Shown here in pieces: positions 36,134-46,862 of a DNA stretch of 64,000 bases; the first letter of the stretch is position 1; each line of letters begins with the position of its first letter. The translations under genes and the position numbers were made by a program. The DNA is from Acetobacteroides hydrogenigenes (lineage in GTDB: Bacteria; Bacteroidota; Bacteroidia; Bacteroidales; ZOR0009): NCBI RefSeq assembly GCF_004340205.1, contig NZ_SLWB01000006.1, positions 165,548-229,547 on the forward strand, read 5' to 3'. The notes under the pieces are model-generated. The model ran no database searches and was not told the DNA's origin. It saw only the letters and a program-made list of their open reading frames with translations.

Positions 36134-36160
36134 TAAATTTTAACTACTATTATTCAAACA

Positions 36161-37441
36161 CTACCAAGCAAAAAGTGGTAGATCTTTCATCATCTTATTA
36201 ACCTCTGCACGAACAGAAGCAATCTTAGCCTCGTTCTCGATGTTAGCAATAACCGTGTCGATATACTCAACGATTAGCGGCATCTGATCTTCCTTAAGAC
36301 CACGGGTTGTAATGGCAGGAGCGCCAACACGAATACCCGAAGTGGTAAATGGAGAACGAGAATCGTAAGGAACCATATTCTTGTTAATGGTGATATCTGC
36401 CTTAACCAGCGTATTCTCCACCTGCTTTCCGGTGATGTTTGGATACTTGGTTCGGAGGTCTATCAGCATAAGATGATTGTCAGTACCATTAGATATAACC
36501 TTGTAGCCCATGTCAACAAAAGTTTGTGCAAGAACTGCAGCATTCTTCTTAACCTGAGTTTGGTATACCTTGTATTCTGGAGTTAATGCTTCGCCAAAGG
36601 CAACAGCCTTAGAGGCGATAACATGCTCAAGTGGTCCTCCCTGTATTCCTGGGAATACAGAACTGTTAAGCACTGCCGACATCATTTTCACTTCGCCCTT
36701 TGGAGTCTTTAGTCCAAAAGGATTTTCGAAGTCTTTACCCATAAGGATAATACCACCACGAGGACCACGAAGCGTTTTGTGGGTGGTAGATGTTACGATG
36801 TGCGCATACTTAACTGGATTCTCAAGCAAACCAGCAGCAATAAGACCTGCAGGGTGAGCCATATCCACCATAAAGATTGCGCCAATCTTGTCGGCAATTT
36901 CGCGCATGCGCTTGTAATCCCACTCACGAGAGTAGGCCGAAGCACCACCAACGATAAGCTTAGGCTTATGCTCGATGGCCATTTGCTCCATTATATCGTA
37001 GTTAACGCGTCCATCCTCTTCGTTGACCTTATACCCAATAGGGTTATAAAGCGTACCCGACATGTTTACTGGTGAACCATGAGAAAGGTGACCACCATGC
37101 GCAAGGTCGAGCCCCATGAAGGTATCGCCTGGCTTTAGGCAAGCCATAAAAACGGCCATGTTTGCCTGAGCGCCCGAGTGTGGTTGCACGTTAGCGTATT
37201 CTGCACCGTAAAGTTCCTTTAGACGATCGATAGCGAGCTGCTCAACGATGTCTACCACCTGGCAACCGCCATAGTAACGTGCACCAGGATAGCCTTCGGC
37301 ATATTTATTAGTAAGTACAGAACCCATTGCCTGCATTACCTGTTCTGAAACGAAATTTTCTGACGCGATAAGCTCAATACCATGAGTTTGACGCTCTCGC
37401 TCCTTAGCAATAAGATCAAAGATCTGTGTATCGCGGACCAT
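36161..37441 (-). CDS. glyA: Serine hydroxymethyltransferase
   Basis: A 426-residue PLP enzyme; the start at 37441 (MVRDTQIF) is chosen because the 17 upstream codons of the open frame are not family-like. Visible motifs are [23 protein letters not shown], the PLP lysine in [14 protein letters not shown] and GVRVG-type [12 protein letters not shown]. It converts serine and tetrahydrofolate into glycine and methylene-tetrahydrofolate. It is a single gene. Confidence 0.97.
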   Translation of the reverse strand: MVRDTQIFDLIAKERERQTHGIELIASENFVSEQVMQAMGSVLTNKYAEGYPGARYYGGCQVVDIVEQLAIDRLKELYGAEYANVQPHSGAQANMAVFMACLKPGDTFMGLDLAHGGHLSHGSPVNMSGTLYNPIGYKVNEEDGRVNYDIMEQMAIEHKPKLIVGGASAYSREWDYKRMREIADKIGAIFMVDMAHPAGLIAAGLLENPVKYAHIVTSTTHKTLRGPRGGIILMGKDFENPFGLKTPKGEVKMMSAVLNSSVFPGIQGGPLEHVIASKAVAFGEALTPEYKVYQTQVKKNAAVLAQTFVDMGYKVISNGTDNHLMLIDLRTKYPNITGKQVENTLVKADITINKNMVPYDSRSPFTTSGIRVGAPAITTRGLKEDQMPLIVEYIDTVIANIENEAKIASVRAEVNKMMKDLPLFAW

Positions 37442-37647
37442 AATACGTTTTTTTAAATTGTGGGGATAAAGGTAAGTAAATCTCGGTATCAAAAAATAAT
37501 TTAACGAAATGATTTCGCTAAAATAACTGTGTATGCTAGAACCACAACCCCATCAACGTGAAAAATCGATGTAAAACAATAAAATATCATATTCGTACAA
37601 GTAGATGTCAGTGCTTTAAAGGTGTTCTTATCTATTATAAATGAGCC

Positions 37648-38181
37648 ATGCAACAAATTGCAACAAAATGGTTAGCAGCAGCAGTTCTTGTAGCAACCAT
37701 AGTGGCGTACCCAGCTAAAGCGGCAATCGGCCAACGCAACTTTTTGCTTACTGGAGGCTTTGGGATGCCAGAAATGAGCAATGTAGGTATTCGATACCTT
37801 CAAGGACAAGTGCAGGTGGGCGCATCGTACGGTTGGTTCCAAGCCTTTGGTAGCCAGTTTCAATCGGTGTCAATAACAGGACAGGTTCATCTATTTGGAA
37901 GTTCAGAAATGTCGGCACAGAGGCCTTGGTTTACACGAGCTGGCTTATGCTTCTTGAACGAAGACACACAGGAAGAAGAGGAGCTGCACTCGTTGTTGAA
38001 CCTGCAGCTGGGACGCGCCTTGAACCTCTCACAGCGATGGGGAGTTGAAGTATACCTCGGATATTCCATACAGGTAGGCAGCGACAAACGAATAAAAGAC
38101 ACCTCCTACTGGGGTATAACCTCCAATCTAGAAAAATCGTCGTTCCCAAACTTGGGATTCAACTTTTACTACCGACTATAG
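37648..38181 (+). CDS. Small outer-membrane beta-barrel-like protein
   Basis: A 177-residue protein with a signal peptide (about 1-25, ending YPAKA). The rest shows alternating aromatic/polar strands and ends FNFYYRL, with a C-terminal aromatic-rich strand typical of small eight-stranded barrels. It is not a family that I can name. It is convergent with the chloride channel gene. Confidence 0.65.
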   Translation: MQQIATKWLAAAVLVATIVAYPAKAAIGQRNFLLTGGFGMPEMSNVGIRYLQGQVQVGASYGWFQAFGSQFQSVSITGQVHLFGSSEMSAQRPWFTRAGLCFLNEDTQEEEELHSLLNLQLGRALNLSQRWGVEVYLGYSIQVGSDKRIKDTSYWGITSNLEKSSFPNLGFNFYYRL

Positions 38182-38229
38182 TCTACAATCTCCCCCAAGG
38201 CTTGCAGAACCGATGAAAGAAAGAGACTG

Positions 38230-40005
38230 TTATTCGTTAGAGAGGTCAACCAGCTTTTCCCTATAGATGGAAAGTATCCGCGATCGAGAAACAAAACCAA
38301 CGTATACGCCAAGTTCGTCAACAACCGGCAAATTCCAAGCTCCAGAGCCTTCAAATTTAGAGAAAACCTCTTCCATCGAATTACCATACACTATTTGCTC
38401 GGGAGGTAAAACCATAAGATCGCTCACTTTTACCACATCGTAATTGGAACTTTCGAACATTATATGACGAATGTCGTCGAGCAGGACAACCCCTTTTAAA
38501 GAGCGATTCTGGTCGATAACGGGGAAAATATTTCGCTTAGACTTTGCAACAGCCTTAACCAGTTCGCCAAACGAAGCATCGTATAGCACAGGAACAAAGT
38601 CTCTTTCGACAACCTCATCAAGCGACATTATGGTTATAGCAGCCTTATCCTTATGGTGCGTAATCAAATCGCCCGACTGTGCCAAGCGCAACGTATAAAG
38701 CGAATGACGGTTTTGGCTAAATACCGTAATGTATGAAAGAACGGACACCAACATCAACGGAATAAAAAGCTGGTACCCTCCGGTTATTTCGGCAATAAGA
38801 AAAATCCCCGTAAGTGGCGCATGCATTACACCCGCCAATACACCACCCATACCGACCAAGGTGAAATTTCCGACAGGGAGGGTTGTCCCAAAAAGAACAT
38901 TAATGGATGTTGAAACAAAAAATCCGACCATTCCTCCTATAAAAAGGCTAGGCGCAAAAATTCCCCCTACCCCCCCAGCACCAAAAGTACACGCCATAGC
39001 AGGTACTTTAAATAGTATAATAAGTAAAGGGATTAAAAGCAGCGCCCAAGTATTATCTCTTAAGCCATAGTATAAGGTATGCTCAAAAAGAACATTATTC
39101 TTTAACGACAGCAACTTTCCAATAGCCTCATACCCCTCGCCATAAAGTGATGGGAAGAGCATTATTAGTAGCCCTAGCAGCACTCCTCCTACAAGAAACC
39201 TTACGATCCAGCTTTTTTGCTTCCTAAAATAACCTTCTATAGAAATGGATGCCCACGTAAAGTAAAGCGAAGCAGCACCACAGGCTATACCAAGAACTAC
39301 ATAAAAAGGAATGTTGTAAACCGAAAAATCTAGAATATATCTTTCGGGAAATATTATTGAAGACCCAACAAAGAGATAGGTGACGCTTACCGCACAAACC
39401 GTAGACAACAAAAGAGGAACCACTGCAGACATGGTAAGATCGAGCATAAGAACCTCCAGTGTAAAAATAAGCCCAGCAAGAGGAGCTCCAAATGCACCAG
39501 CAATAGCACCAGACGCACCGGCTCCCAATAGCAACGTAATAGTGCGCGCATCAACTCTGAAAAATTGACCAATATTAGAACCAATGGCCGAACCGGTCAT
39601 TACAATAGGACCTTCGGCACCAACCGAGCCTCCAAGACCAATAGTCAGCGAAGTTGCAACCATAGATGTGTACATGTTATGCGCTTTTAGCCTCGACTCC
39701 TTACGAGAAATAGCATAAAGCACCTTAGTAACGCCATGGCTTATATCGTCTCTAACAAATAGACGAAGAAATAGGATGGTGAGTAAAACCCCAACCATAG
39801 GATAAACGAATAGAAGAACGCTTCCACTATCGGCAGGTAGCCAACCTGTTAGATTAACCTTAACAAAATGAATAAGCCACTTAATGGTTATTGCTGCAAA
39901 CCCGCAAAAAACACCAGTAAGAACGCTAAACAAAAGCATTAAATGCCGCTTTGGCAACCTTTTTACTTTCTGAATCAGCAATCTCAGATACGATGAAAAA
40001 AACAT
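38230..40005 (-). CDS. ClC-family chloride channel/transporter with C-terminal CBS pair
   Basis: The 591-residue protein has a ClC membrane core (about 15-430) with GSVGAEGPIV (gating glutamate in GxEGP), GAPLAGLIFTLEVL and GGVGGIFAPSLFIG. Two CBS domains follow (about 450-585: VLLDDIRHIMF, and WNLPVVDELGVYVGFVSRS). Proteins of this type exchange chloride for protons across the inner membrane, and the CBS pair usually senses adenine nucleotides. Confidence 0.94.
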   Translation of the reverse strand: MFFSSYLRLLIQKVKRLPKRHLMLLFSVLTGVFCGFAAITIKWLIHFVKVNLTGWLPADSGSVLLFVYPMVGVLLTILFLRLFVRDDISHGVTKVLYAISRKESRLKAHNMYTSMVATSLTIGLGGSVGAEGPIVMTGSAIGSNIGQFFRVDARTITLLLGAGASGAIAGAFGAPLAGLIFTLEVLMLDLTMSAVVPLLLSTVCAVSVTYLFVGSSIIFPERYILDFSVYNIPFYVVLGIACGAASLYFTWASISIEGYFRKQKSWIVRFLVGGVLLGLLIMLFPSLYGEGYEAIGKLLSLKNNVLFEHTLYYGLRDNTWALLLIPLLIILFKVPAMACTFGAGGVGGIFAPSLFIGGMVGFFVSTSINVLFGTTLPVGNFTLVGMGGVLAGVMHAPLTGIFLIAEITGGYQLFIPLMLVSVLSYITVFSQNRHSLYTLRLAQSGDLITHHKDKAAITIMSLDEVVERDFVPVLYDASFGELVKAVAKSKRNIFPVIDQNRSLKGVVLLDDIRHIMFESSNYDVVKVSDLMVLPPEQIVYGNSMEEVFSKFEGSGAWNLPVVDELGVYVGFVSRSRILSIYREKLVDLSNE

Positions 40006-40087
40006 TTCTCCTATTTTTAACGAGAATAGTTGCTAAGGTAAAATAATCTAAACTGCCAACAAAATTAATAGAGCTAATAGCAACAAG

Positions 40088-40118
40088 CAAAAAAGCCATC
40101 AGCATAACCGATGGCTTT
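40088..40118 (-). terminator. Terminator of the DUF4403 gene
   Basis: Stem AAAGCCATC/GATGGCTTT (40092-40100 with 40110-40118); on the minus strand it is followed by TTTTTTGC. It lies 23 nt after the stop at 40141. Confidence 0.85.
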
Positions 40119-40140
40119 AGTACTATTTACTTAATACAGT

Positions 40141-41532
40141 TTAAAAGTTTAATCCTTCAACAGCAACATTAAGTTTTCCTCGAGCAATACCAAGTACCTT
40201 AAACGACTTGTCTGCAAGATAAATATTATCTATATCGATTTGATCTACAACTCCGTTGATGGCAATATTCTGAACCGATCTATTATTCTTAAGGCTAGCA
40301 TTAGCAGTACTCTTAGCTGTATTCAGATAGCTACTGATTGGGAATACCATGTTTTCCTTAATTGCATCCTTTATGGTGCTCTTAAATAGCCATGCAGCAC
40401 TCTTGTAAAGAATATTCTTTGTTTGCATCTCGAAATCAAAATCGGCAACCTCAACCGCGTGCTTTTCCTTGTTGTAAACAGGAACACCCGCAAAATAAAC
40501 CGTTCCATTAAAGCTACCCGACAGATTTGCTCCAACAATAATCTTCCCGTTGCTGCCGTAGATTTGTAGGCTATTTACAGTGACGTTTTTACTTCCTGAG
40601 CTAAACATTTTCCCCTTTACCTCCTTAATTGCAATCTGTTCTGCTTCAGCGTAGGGAATATCTGTCCATATATTAAAGTTAAACTGCCCATCAGACTTTT
40701 GAATTAGTCGAAAGTTTGGAAGCTTTGCAACAGGCGTAACAACAGGGGCCTTTGTAGAAACAAGCACCTCTGTTTGAGACTTAACCCCAATGGCTGTGCT
40801 AACAATTCCATTACGAGAGGTGAATGGTGTAGCCGTAATTTCCGAAGGAGTTAACTTAAGCCAAAGGTTGTAGTCCTTATTGAGCAACATTGGCTGCTGA
40901 ACCTGCTTCCAAGCGGTAGCCATTTGGTTTTTAATATCAAACTGAGTCTTTATCTGATTGTCAATCTCGGCACATACACGACCTTGCATTCCTCCTACAA
41001 TTTTATCGGCCACGTACTTAACTGGAACCTTGAATCCTACAAGGCTAACCTCAGGGTTGGTTATCCACTCAAAACCTGACGAAACGGTTTTTGACGATAC
41101 AGACCAATCGGGAGCAATACCAAACGTGGTATGATATTTCAGTGCAATCTGGAGTTCCACCTCCTTAGCAACCGTTATACCAAGTTTAGTCATACCTCCT
41201 TTAAGCCAAATCTTTAACGGAATTCGATAGTCGATGCTCATTCCATTAATTTGAACAGCAATGGGCTGAACTTTCCAAACTTTGAGCATAACATTGTCAT
41301 CGGTCATATTCTTATCCTCAAAAAGCAGCCCATTAATTTCAGCATTAATCTTGCTGTTGAGCATCTTTTCGCTAAGAGAAACAGGAACATTTACCACTGA
41401 AGAGGTAGGTTTGTATTCAAAGCTGGTATAGCCTTCGTTAGGCTTGGGAATTTTAGATGTAGAAGAACACCCCTGAATAAAAAGAGCAGCAGATAAGCCA
41501 ACCAAAAGCTTATAAAAACTTTTTACTCGCAT
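40141..41532 (-). CDS. DUF4403-family lipoprotein
   Basis: A 463-residue protein with a lipoprotein signal (FIQGCSS, C22). The body matches DUF4403: VVNVPVSLSEKMLNSKINAE near the N-terminus, and tandem beta-rich modules that resemble lipid-binding BPI/TULIP-like folds in prediction. It sits in the envelope, probably the inner face of the outer membrane. Function unknown. It is a single gene with its own terminator. Confidence 0.85.
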   Translation of the reverse strand: MRVKSFYKLLVGLSAALFIQGCSSTSKIPKPNEGYTSFEYKPTSSVVNVPVSLSEKMLNSKINAEINGLLFEDKNMTDDNVMLKVWKVQPIAVQINGMSIDYRIPLKIWLKGGMTKLGITVAKEVELQIALKYHTTFGIAPDWSVSSKTVSSGFEWITNPEVSLVGFKVPVKYVADKIVGGMQGRVCAEIDNQIKTQFDIKNQMATAWKQVQQPMLLNKDYNLWLKLTPSEITATPFTSRNGIVSTAIGVKSQTEVLVSTKAPVVTPVAKLPNFRLIQKSDGQFNFNIWTDIPYAEAEQIAIKEVKGKMFSSGSKNVTVNSLQIYGSNGKIIVGANLSGSFNGTVYFAGVPVYNKEKHAVEVADFDFEMQTKNILYKSAAWLFKSTIKDAIKENMVFPISSYLNTAKSTANASLKNNRSVQNIAINGVVDQIDIDNIYLADKSFKVLGIARGKLNVAVEGLNF

Positions 41533-41614
41533 GGTTTAAATATTTTTGATTTGTTAAGGCACAAAGTTAACGAAACGGGATTTAAGCAAATTCTTAATCT
41601 TCTTAAAAGGCGTT

Positions 41615-41654
41615 AATAAAGAAGCGGCCATCAAATGATGGCCGCTTCTTTATT
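41615..41654. terminator. Strong bidirectional terminator
   Basis: An 18-bp perfect stem (41615-41632 with 41637-41654; core GAAGCGGCCATC) with a 4-nt loop AAAT, and A/T tails on both sides. It follows the small HTH gene on the minus strand. Confidence 0.9.
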
Positions 41655-41680
41655 AAAATGAGAACTTTTTGCTAATTGCT

Positions 41681-41929
41681 TTATGACTTTTCGTTAAGCA
41701 TGCTTAATGCCATATCCAGAATTGTAGTATCATCGAGTTCTACGACACCCCCATCTGGACCCTTTTCAATGTGAATTCCAACAGTTTGACCGAACTTGTA
41801 GTTAGCACCGCCAAAGTAGTTGCGAACAGTTTCATCAGACACTTGCAACGACTCTGCGATGCGATGAATACTTCCCTCTGGAAGACTGTCTTTGATTTTT
41901 CGAAGTTCATTAAATGTTATAGTTCTCAT
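41681..41929 (-). CDS. Small HTH DNA-binding protein
   Basis: An 82-residue protein. Residues 15-45 form a helix-turn-helix-like segment (SIHRIAESLQVSDETVRNYF) as in LacI/Lrp-type heads. The rest is acidic (VVELDDTTILDMALSMLNE). The small size and lack of a ligand domain suggest a nucleoid-associated or simple regulator. Its target is unknown. Confidence 0.8.
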   Translation of the reverse strand: MRTITFNELRKIKDSLPEGSIHRIAESLQVSDETVRNYFGGANYKFGQTVGIHIEKGPDGGVVELDDTTILDMALSMLNEKS

Positions 41930-42115
41930 AACCCTGAATGTTTAGTTTGGGAATTAAGATTCTTAACTGCTTTCCAATTTATACATTTTTTTCAATGAAA
42001 AAAAACATTTATCCTAATATTGCGTTTATTTTAATTACAATTAACCATCTAATTTTATTCCAACAAGTTACAACCAACAATTAAGTTGACTACCTTTGTC
42101 GAAAACACAAAAAGC

Positions 42116-43000
42116 ATGTTTTCTAACCCCGTTAAACGAGTTGCAGCAGTACACGACATGTCTGGTTTTGGGCGTGTATCATTAACGGTTATTATCCCAA
42201 TACTTTCGTCGATGGGAATACAAGTTTGCCCATTGCCTACAGCCATACTTTCGACCCACAGCCAGTACGACGGATTCGAATTTGTAGACCTGACGGCAAA
42301 TATGCAACCTATAATCGACCATTGGAAGCGGCTAAAACTTCGGTTTGATGCAGTATACAGCGGGTTTCTTGGTTCCGCAGCACAAATAAGCATCGTCGCA
42401 AAGTTTATCGACGACTTTAGAGACAACAACATGATGGTTGTGATAGATCCAGTTATGGGCGACAATGGGAAAAGATACACCTCCATTAGCCAAGAGATGG
42501 TTACAGAAATGCGCATGCTCGTAAAGAAGGCAGATATCATCACACCAAACCTTACAGAGGTTTTTCTGCTTCTAAACGAGCCATACCAGCCAAAGATAAC
42601 AGAACAACAGGCGCGCAACTACCTACTTCGCCTTGCAGATATGGGACCTAAGATCGTAATGATTACCAGCATTCCCACTACTGATGAGCAGCATACCTCT
42701 GTAATTGCATACAATAGCGAAGACGGTCGCTTTTGGAAGGTATCGTGCAGCTACTTACCAGCAGCATTTCCTGGAACAGGTGATACGTTTGCAAGCGTCA
42801 TTGTAGGATCTATACTTCAAGGAGATAGTCTTCCTATTGCTTTAGACAGAGCCGTAAGCTTTGCTTCCCTTGGAGTTCGAGCAACATTTGGTTATCCAGG
42901 AAAACCATTGGAAGGCATAATGCTCGAACGTATTCTTCCATCATTAAGCCAAGCCGTACAACCGACCAGCTACCAAATACTCGATTGGAAGAACCACTAA
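42116..43000 (+). CDS. Pyridoxal/pyridoxamine kinase family protein
   Basis: I use the ATG at 42116 (MFSNPVKRVAAVHD); the frame is open to a TTG ten codons earlier. The 294-residue ribokinase-fold protein has AAVHDMSGFGR at the N-terminus, VVIDPVMGDNGKRY, ITPNLTEVFLLL and the anion-hole motif FPGTGDTFAS with the catalytic Asp. It phosphorylates vitamin B6 forms at the 5'-hydroxyl. The last four bases overlap the convergent CDF gene. Confidence 0.9.
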   Translation: MFSNPVKRVAAVHDMSGFGRVSLTVIIPILSSMGIQVCPLPTAILSTHSQYDGFEFVDLTANMQPIIDHWKRLKLRFDAVYSGFLGSAAQISIVAKFIDDFRDNNMMVVIDPVMGDNGKRYTSISQEMVTEMRMLVKKADIITPNLTEVFLLLNEPYQPKITEQQARNYLLRLADMGPKIVMITSIPTTDEQHTSVIAYNSEDGRFWKVSCSYLPAAFPGTGDTFASVIVGSILQGDSLPIALDRAVSFASLGVRATFGYPGKPLEGIMLERILPSLSQAVQPTSYQILDWKNH

Positions 43001-43884
43001 TCGCATTTTTGGCAGTTTTCTGTATCGAATTCCACCTCTATGGTAACATGGTCAATGTCAAAATCGTCCATAAGTTTGCAAATGTTCTGTTTCAGACTAA
43101 CTTGTTCGTCGTTGCTTAACCCATATCGAACAACAACGTGAATTGTAGCTACATGGTAGCTACCATCCATAGTCCAAAGATGGACATCGTGAACACCTAC
43201 AACTTGAGGATCTTTCTTTATCTTTCTAAGAATTTCATTCTCATCAATACCATCTGGAGCCGATTGCATGAATATCTTAAAAATCGAGCGAAGGTTTTTG
43301 AACACGTTGAACAGAATAAACATTGTTATTCCTAACGACATAATTGGGTCTACAATAGTCCAGCCTGTAAGCTTAATGATAATACTTCCCAGAAGAACAG
43401 CCAACCAGCCCAAAACATCTTCCAAAAGATGAAGCAAAACAGCCTTCTTTGACACTGATGAGGTTTCTTTCTTTAATCGAACAACAGCAATTCCATTGAA
43501 AATCAGCCCCAAAATTGCCAACAATATCATCCCAGAAGAATTTAGTGGTTGAGGATCTAACAATCGTGGTACTGCCTGAAAAAGAACAACAGTAGAACCG
43601 ACAAGAAGAATAAGCGTATTTATGAGTGCCGCCAATGGAGAGTAACGCTTATAGCCATAGGTATATTTTTTATCGCGCTGCTTACGGGATATTTTTTCAA
43701 AGTAAATGGCCGTACCAATTGCAGCCGCATCTCCTAAATCATGAATGGCATCGCTTAAAATTGCCGTAGAGTTAGTAAGTATCCCCCCTATAAATTCTAT
43801 AATGGCAAAACCACCATTAAGGAAAAGGGCGATCTTTAATGCTCCATTTGGATGATGGGGGCTATGGGTCGAATGATCGTGCAT
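42997..43884 (-). CDS. Cation diffusion facilitator (zinc/cadmium efflux)
   Basis: A 295-residue CDF transporter with a His-rich N-terminus (MHDHSTHSPHH), about six membrane helices, the metal motif HDLGD in helix 2 and a second site in helix 5 (VLGWLAVLLGS, with D of LEDVLGW). The cytoplasmic domain ends CQKCD. It exports Zn2+ or similar metals in exchange for protons. Confidence 0.92.
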   Translation of the reverse strand: MHDHSTHSPHHPNGALKIALFLNGGFAIIEFIGGILTNSTAILSDAIHDLGDAAAIGTAIYFEKISRKQRDKKYTYGYKRYSPLAALINTLILLVGSTVVLFQAVPRLLDPQPLNSSGMILLAILGLIFNGIAVVRLKKETSSVSKKAVLLHLLEDVLGWLAVLLGSIIIKLTGWTIVDPIMSLGITMFILFNVFKNLRSIFKIFMQSAPDGIDENEILRKIKKDPQVVGVHDVHLWTMDGSYHVATIHVVVRYGLSNDEQVSLKQNICKLMDDFDIDHVTIEVEFDTENCQKCD

Positions 43885-44014
43885 TTTTTTCGGAAAGGTA
43901 GAAAACGCTCAAATTTTAACCGCACTCCAATGCTGATTTATATCAAATTTAGGAACAGCATTTGCGGTGTTTTGTTTTTCAATGCATAACACAAGAAGAT
44001 ATGTTTTACAACGC

Positions 44015-44986
44015 TTATACTGCATTAACCATGTTCGCTACAAATTGAGCAAACAGACTGCTGTCGTTCAAGCAAGGAACATAGGTAAAAGCGTCACCAC
44101 CCGCATCCATAAATATTTTACGAGCCTCTACATTTATATCCTTGAGCGTTTCAAGGTTGTCCGCAACAAAAGCGGGGCTCATGACAAGTACTCTTTTAAT
44201 CCCCATAGCAGGTAAGCTCCCTAATACATCGCCAGTTGAAGGACCAAGCCACCTATCCCCAATCGCTGACTGAAATGAGACATCATACCTATCTATCATA
44301 CCTACCTTTTCGGCAACCAGCTTAGAAGTCTGCTCTACCTGATACTGATAGTTTACTCCAAAAGATTGATCGGACATTACCTTTTTAAGCGACTTTTCCT
44401 GCTGCCTAATAGGAATGCTGTGATATGAAAACAGCAATCTGTCGTACGAAGAAAGGTTAAGCGAAGCAAATTGGCCAACCAAAGAATCGATATACTGAGG
44501 ATGATTGTAAAAAGGTTCTACAACCCTAATTGTGATTGACGAAGATAGTTGTTGCAACATCGCTTCAGCATGTACAGCTACAGTTTCGTAGGAAGACATT
44601 GCATAATGAGGAAACAATGGAACCACAACCACTTCCGAAAGATCCGAAACTCTTGCATTTAACCTTGTAAATGCATTTTTGACGGTTTCGCGACCATACC
44701 TCATTGCAACCTCAACGGCTATACCTGTTAAAGCCTCAACCTTTTGAGCCAACTTAACTGAGTTTACCAATAAGGGAGCACCATCATTAGTCCAAATGGT
44801 GCTGTACGACTTCGCAGACTTATACTTCCGAAATGGGACAATAACTCCACGCACTAGCAAAAATCGAGGGATGAACGGAATATCAATTACCCGTTCATCC
44901 ATTAAAAACTCAGAAAGGTAAGAACCGACATCCCTAATCGAAGGAGAGGCAGGACTACCTGTATTTATTAGAATTACACCCTTCAT
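44015..44986 (-). CDS. hemH: Ferrochelatase
   Basis: A 323-residue protein with the class signatures GVILINTGSP, the active-site histidine in LFSYHSIP, and MSPAFVADNLETLKDI with the catalytic glutamate. It inserts Fe2+ into protoporphyrin IX, the last step of haem synthesis. No other haem gene lies here, so it may support use of imported porphyrin or a dispersed pathway. The upstream gene nfo ends 3 nt before its start. Confidence 0.95.
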   Translation of the reverse strand: MKGVILINTGSPASPSIRDVGSYLSEFLMDERVIDIPFIPRFLLVRGVIVPFRKYKSAKSYSTIWTNDGAPLLVNSVKLAQKVEALTGIAVEVAMRYGRETVKNAFTRLNARVSDLSEVVVVPLFPHYAMSSYETVAVHAEAMLQQLSSSITIRVVEPFYNHPQYIDSLVGQFASLNLSSYDRLLFSYHSIPIRQQEKSLKKVMSDQSFGVNYQYQVEQTSKLVAEKVGMIDRYDVSFQSAIGDRWLGPSTGDVLGSLPAMGIKRVLVMSPAFVADNLETLKDINVEARKIFMDAGGDAFTYVPCLNDSSLFAQFVANMVNAV

Positions 44987-44989
44987 CGG

Positions 44990-45829
44990 TTAGAGAAAAC
45001 TGTAGAGCAAGGCTATTTCTTGAGCCCATAACTCTTCATTAGGGGTTTCTAGTATCAATGGGATTCCATCGAATCGAGGATCCTTGGCAATAAACCTAAA
45101 AGCATCTGTAGAGAGAAACCCTACTCCAATATTTTCATGTCTATCGACCTTGCTGCCCAGCGCTTTCTTAGTATCATTAAGATGCATTCCCTTTAAGTAG
45201 CCAAATCCTACAATGGCATCAAAATCCATAAATGTCTTATCAAATGCGTCTTGAGTTGCCAAATCGTACCCCGCAGAAAAAGCATGGCAAGTGTCGATGC
45301 ATACGCCAACGCGACTTTTATCCTCGACATGATCGATGATGTACCGAAGATGTTCAAACTTAAATCCAAGATTTGTACCCTGCCCTGCTGTATTTTCTAT
45401 AACTGCAGTAACACCAGAGGTCTTTTCTAGGGCTAGATTTATCGATTCTGCAATTTTACGCAGGCAAGTCTCTTCATCAACTTTACCCAGATGGCTTCCC
45501 GGATGAAAGTTAAGCCTATCGAGTCCTAACTGCTCACAGCGCATCATTTCATCTAAAAATGCCTCACGCGACTTAGCCAACCCCTCATCCTCGGGATGCC
45601 CAAGGTTAATAAGATAGCTATCATGAGGAAGAATCTGCGAAGGAGAAAAACCGTACTTCTCGCAGTTAGCCCTGAATGCACTAATTGAGGCTGATGATAG
45701 GGGCGCAGATTTCCACTGCCGCTGGTTTTTAGTAAAAAGAGCAAATGCCTTTGCTCCTATTCTATGTGCATTGATAGGGGCATTCTCTACCCCACCCGAT
45801 GCGCTAACATGTGCTCCAAAATATTTCAT
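44990..45829 (-). CDS. nfo: Deoxyribonuclease IV (endonuclease IV)
   Basis: A 279-residue TIM-barrel AP endonuclease. The start at 45829 ([13 protein letters not shown]) is chosen; the open frame goes 19 codons further but that extension is basic and not family-like. Zinc ligands lie in [30 protein letters not shown] and [20 protein letters not shown]. It cuts DNA 5' of abasic sites. It is probably co-transcribed with hemH. Confidence 0.96.
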   Translation of the reverse strand: MKYFGAHVSASGGVENAPINAHRIGAKAFALFTKNQRQWKSAPLSSASISAFRANCEKYGFSPSQILPHDSYLINLGHPEDEGLAKSREAFLDEMMRCEQLGLDRLNFHPGSHLGKVDEETCLRKIAESINLALEKTSGVTAVIENTAGQGTNLGFKFEHLRYIIDHVEDKSRVGVCIDTCHAFSAGYDLATQDAFDKTFMDFDAIVGFGYLKGMHLNDTKKALGSKVDRHENIGVGFLSTDAFRFIAKDPRFDGIPLILETPNEELWAQEIALLYSFL

Positions 45830-46027
45830 CAAAATAAATTTACGTCTACGACCTGATGGAATGCCCATTATACACGTTTTATTCATTTGTACTTACGTAC
45901 AAAACATGGATATTCCAGTGTAACTATTCCCCGAATTTAATATTAAAGTTAAAAATGGGGGATAAAAAAACAGAACTTTCCGACAAATTCACCTTACATA
46001 CTATCTTTGATTGTCTAAAAAAAGAAT

Positions 46028-46825
46028 ATGAAATTTTTTATAGCGATAGGAGCCTACTATTCGGCACTACTTTTTCTCTCCTCTTGCAATACCTCCGGCA
46101 ACAGCACTATAAGCAATGCTGGCGACACCATTATCTACAAGTACAAGGCTGCTCATTACTTGCAAAATAACGACAAGATAAAAGATACTTCGCTGCTATT
46201 TCGAGCAAGCATCTATTATCCCGAGTTTGATGAAAAGCAGAATAAAAATTTAGCGGATAGCCTTTACGCACATATACAATACTCTGCTTTTAAGGGATGT
46301 AAGACTGCTGAGGAAGCCACTAAAGCATTTGTAGATGAGTGTATCAAGCAAACAAAGGAAGAGTTTGGCTTGTCAATGCTCGGATGGGAAAGCATCGATA
46401 GCGTAACTGTAGTATCCAACACTCCAAATACTATTTCGTTACGAAGAATGCACTACTCTTATACCGGTGGAGCACACGGCAATCCATCCGAAACATACAC
46501 CTCTTTTAAATCAAGCAATGGGAAACGCCTTAAACTAGACGACATCATTCAAACAGGTAAAATACTTGAATTTAAAGCAATCAATATTGCACATCTCAAG
46601 AAGAGCAGAAACATTAAGGAACAATCGACACTCGAAGACGTAGGCCTATTTGTTTCGGAAGACGACCTTCCGTTACCCTCCTCGTTTGCGCTTACCCGCC
46701 AAGGGCTGCTCTTGGCATACGACTACTACGAGATAGCAAGCTACGCTGATGGGGTCATTTCGTACACAATTCCTTTTAGCATGCTCAAGGGGGTTCTGAA
46801 GTCAGAATACATCATTACAGAATAA
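46028..46825 (+). CDS. DUF3298/DUF4163 (RsiV/PdaC-like) lipoprotein
   Basis: A 265-residue lipoprotein (lipobox FLSSC, C20). YTGGAHGN is the hallmark of DUF3298, and KTAEEATKAFVDE belongs to the linked DUF4163 part. Related extracellular domains occur in RsiV, which binds lysozyme, and in polysaccharide deacetylases, so ligand binding at the cell wall is plausible. It ends at a bidirectional terminator. Confidence 0.85.
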   Translation: MKFFIAIGAYYSALLFLSSCNTSGNSTISNAGDTIIYKYKAAHYLQNNDKIKDTSLLFRASIYYPEFDEKQNKNLADSLYAHIQYSAFKGCKTAEEATKAFVDECIKQTKEEFGLSMLGWESIDSVTVVSNTPNTISLRRMHYSYTGGAHGNPSETYTSFKSSNGKRLKLDDIIQTGKILEFKAINIAHLKKSRNIKEQSTLEDVGLFVSEDDLPLPSSFALTRQGLLLAYDYYEIASYADGVISYTIPFSMLKGVLKSEYIITE

Positions 46826-46862
46826 AAGAAACGAGGTCTTGACGACCTCGTTTCTTTTATTT
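46822..46862. terminator. Bidirectional terminator
   Basis: A 15-bp stem AAAAGAAACGAGGTC/GACCTCGTTTCTTTT with loop TTGAC. It overlaps the stop codons of both convergent genes. Confidence 0.92.

Noticed and set aside
42055..42618. Leftward 187-codon open frame opposite the pyridoxal kinase gene
   Set aside because: Antisense shadow of a gene with clear motifs; Ser/Thr/Arg-rich without any domain.
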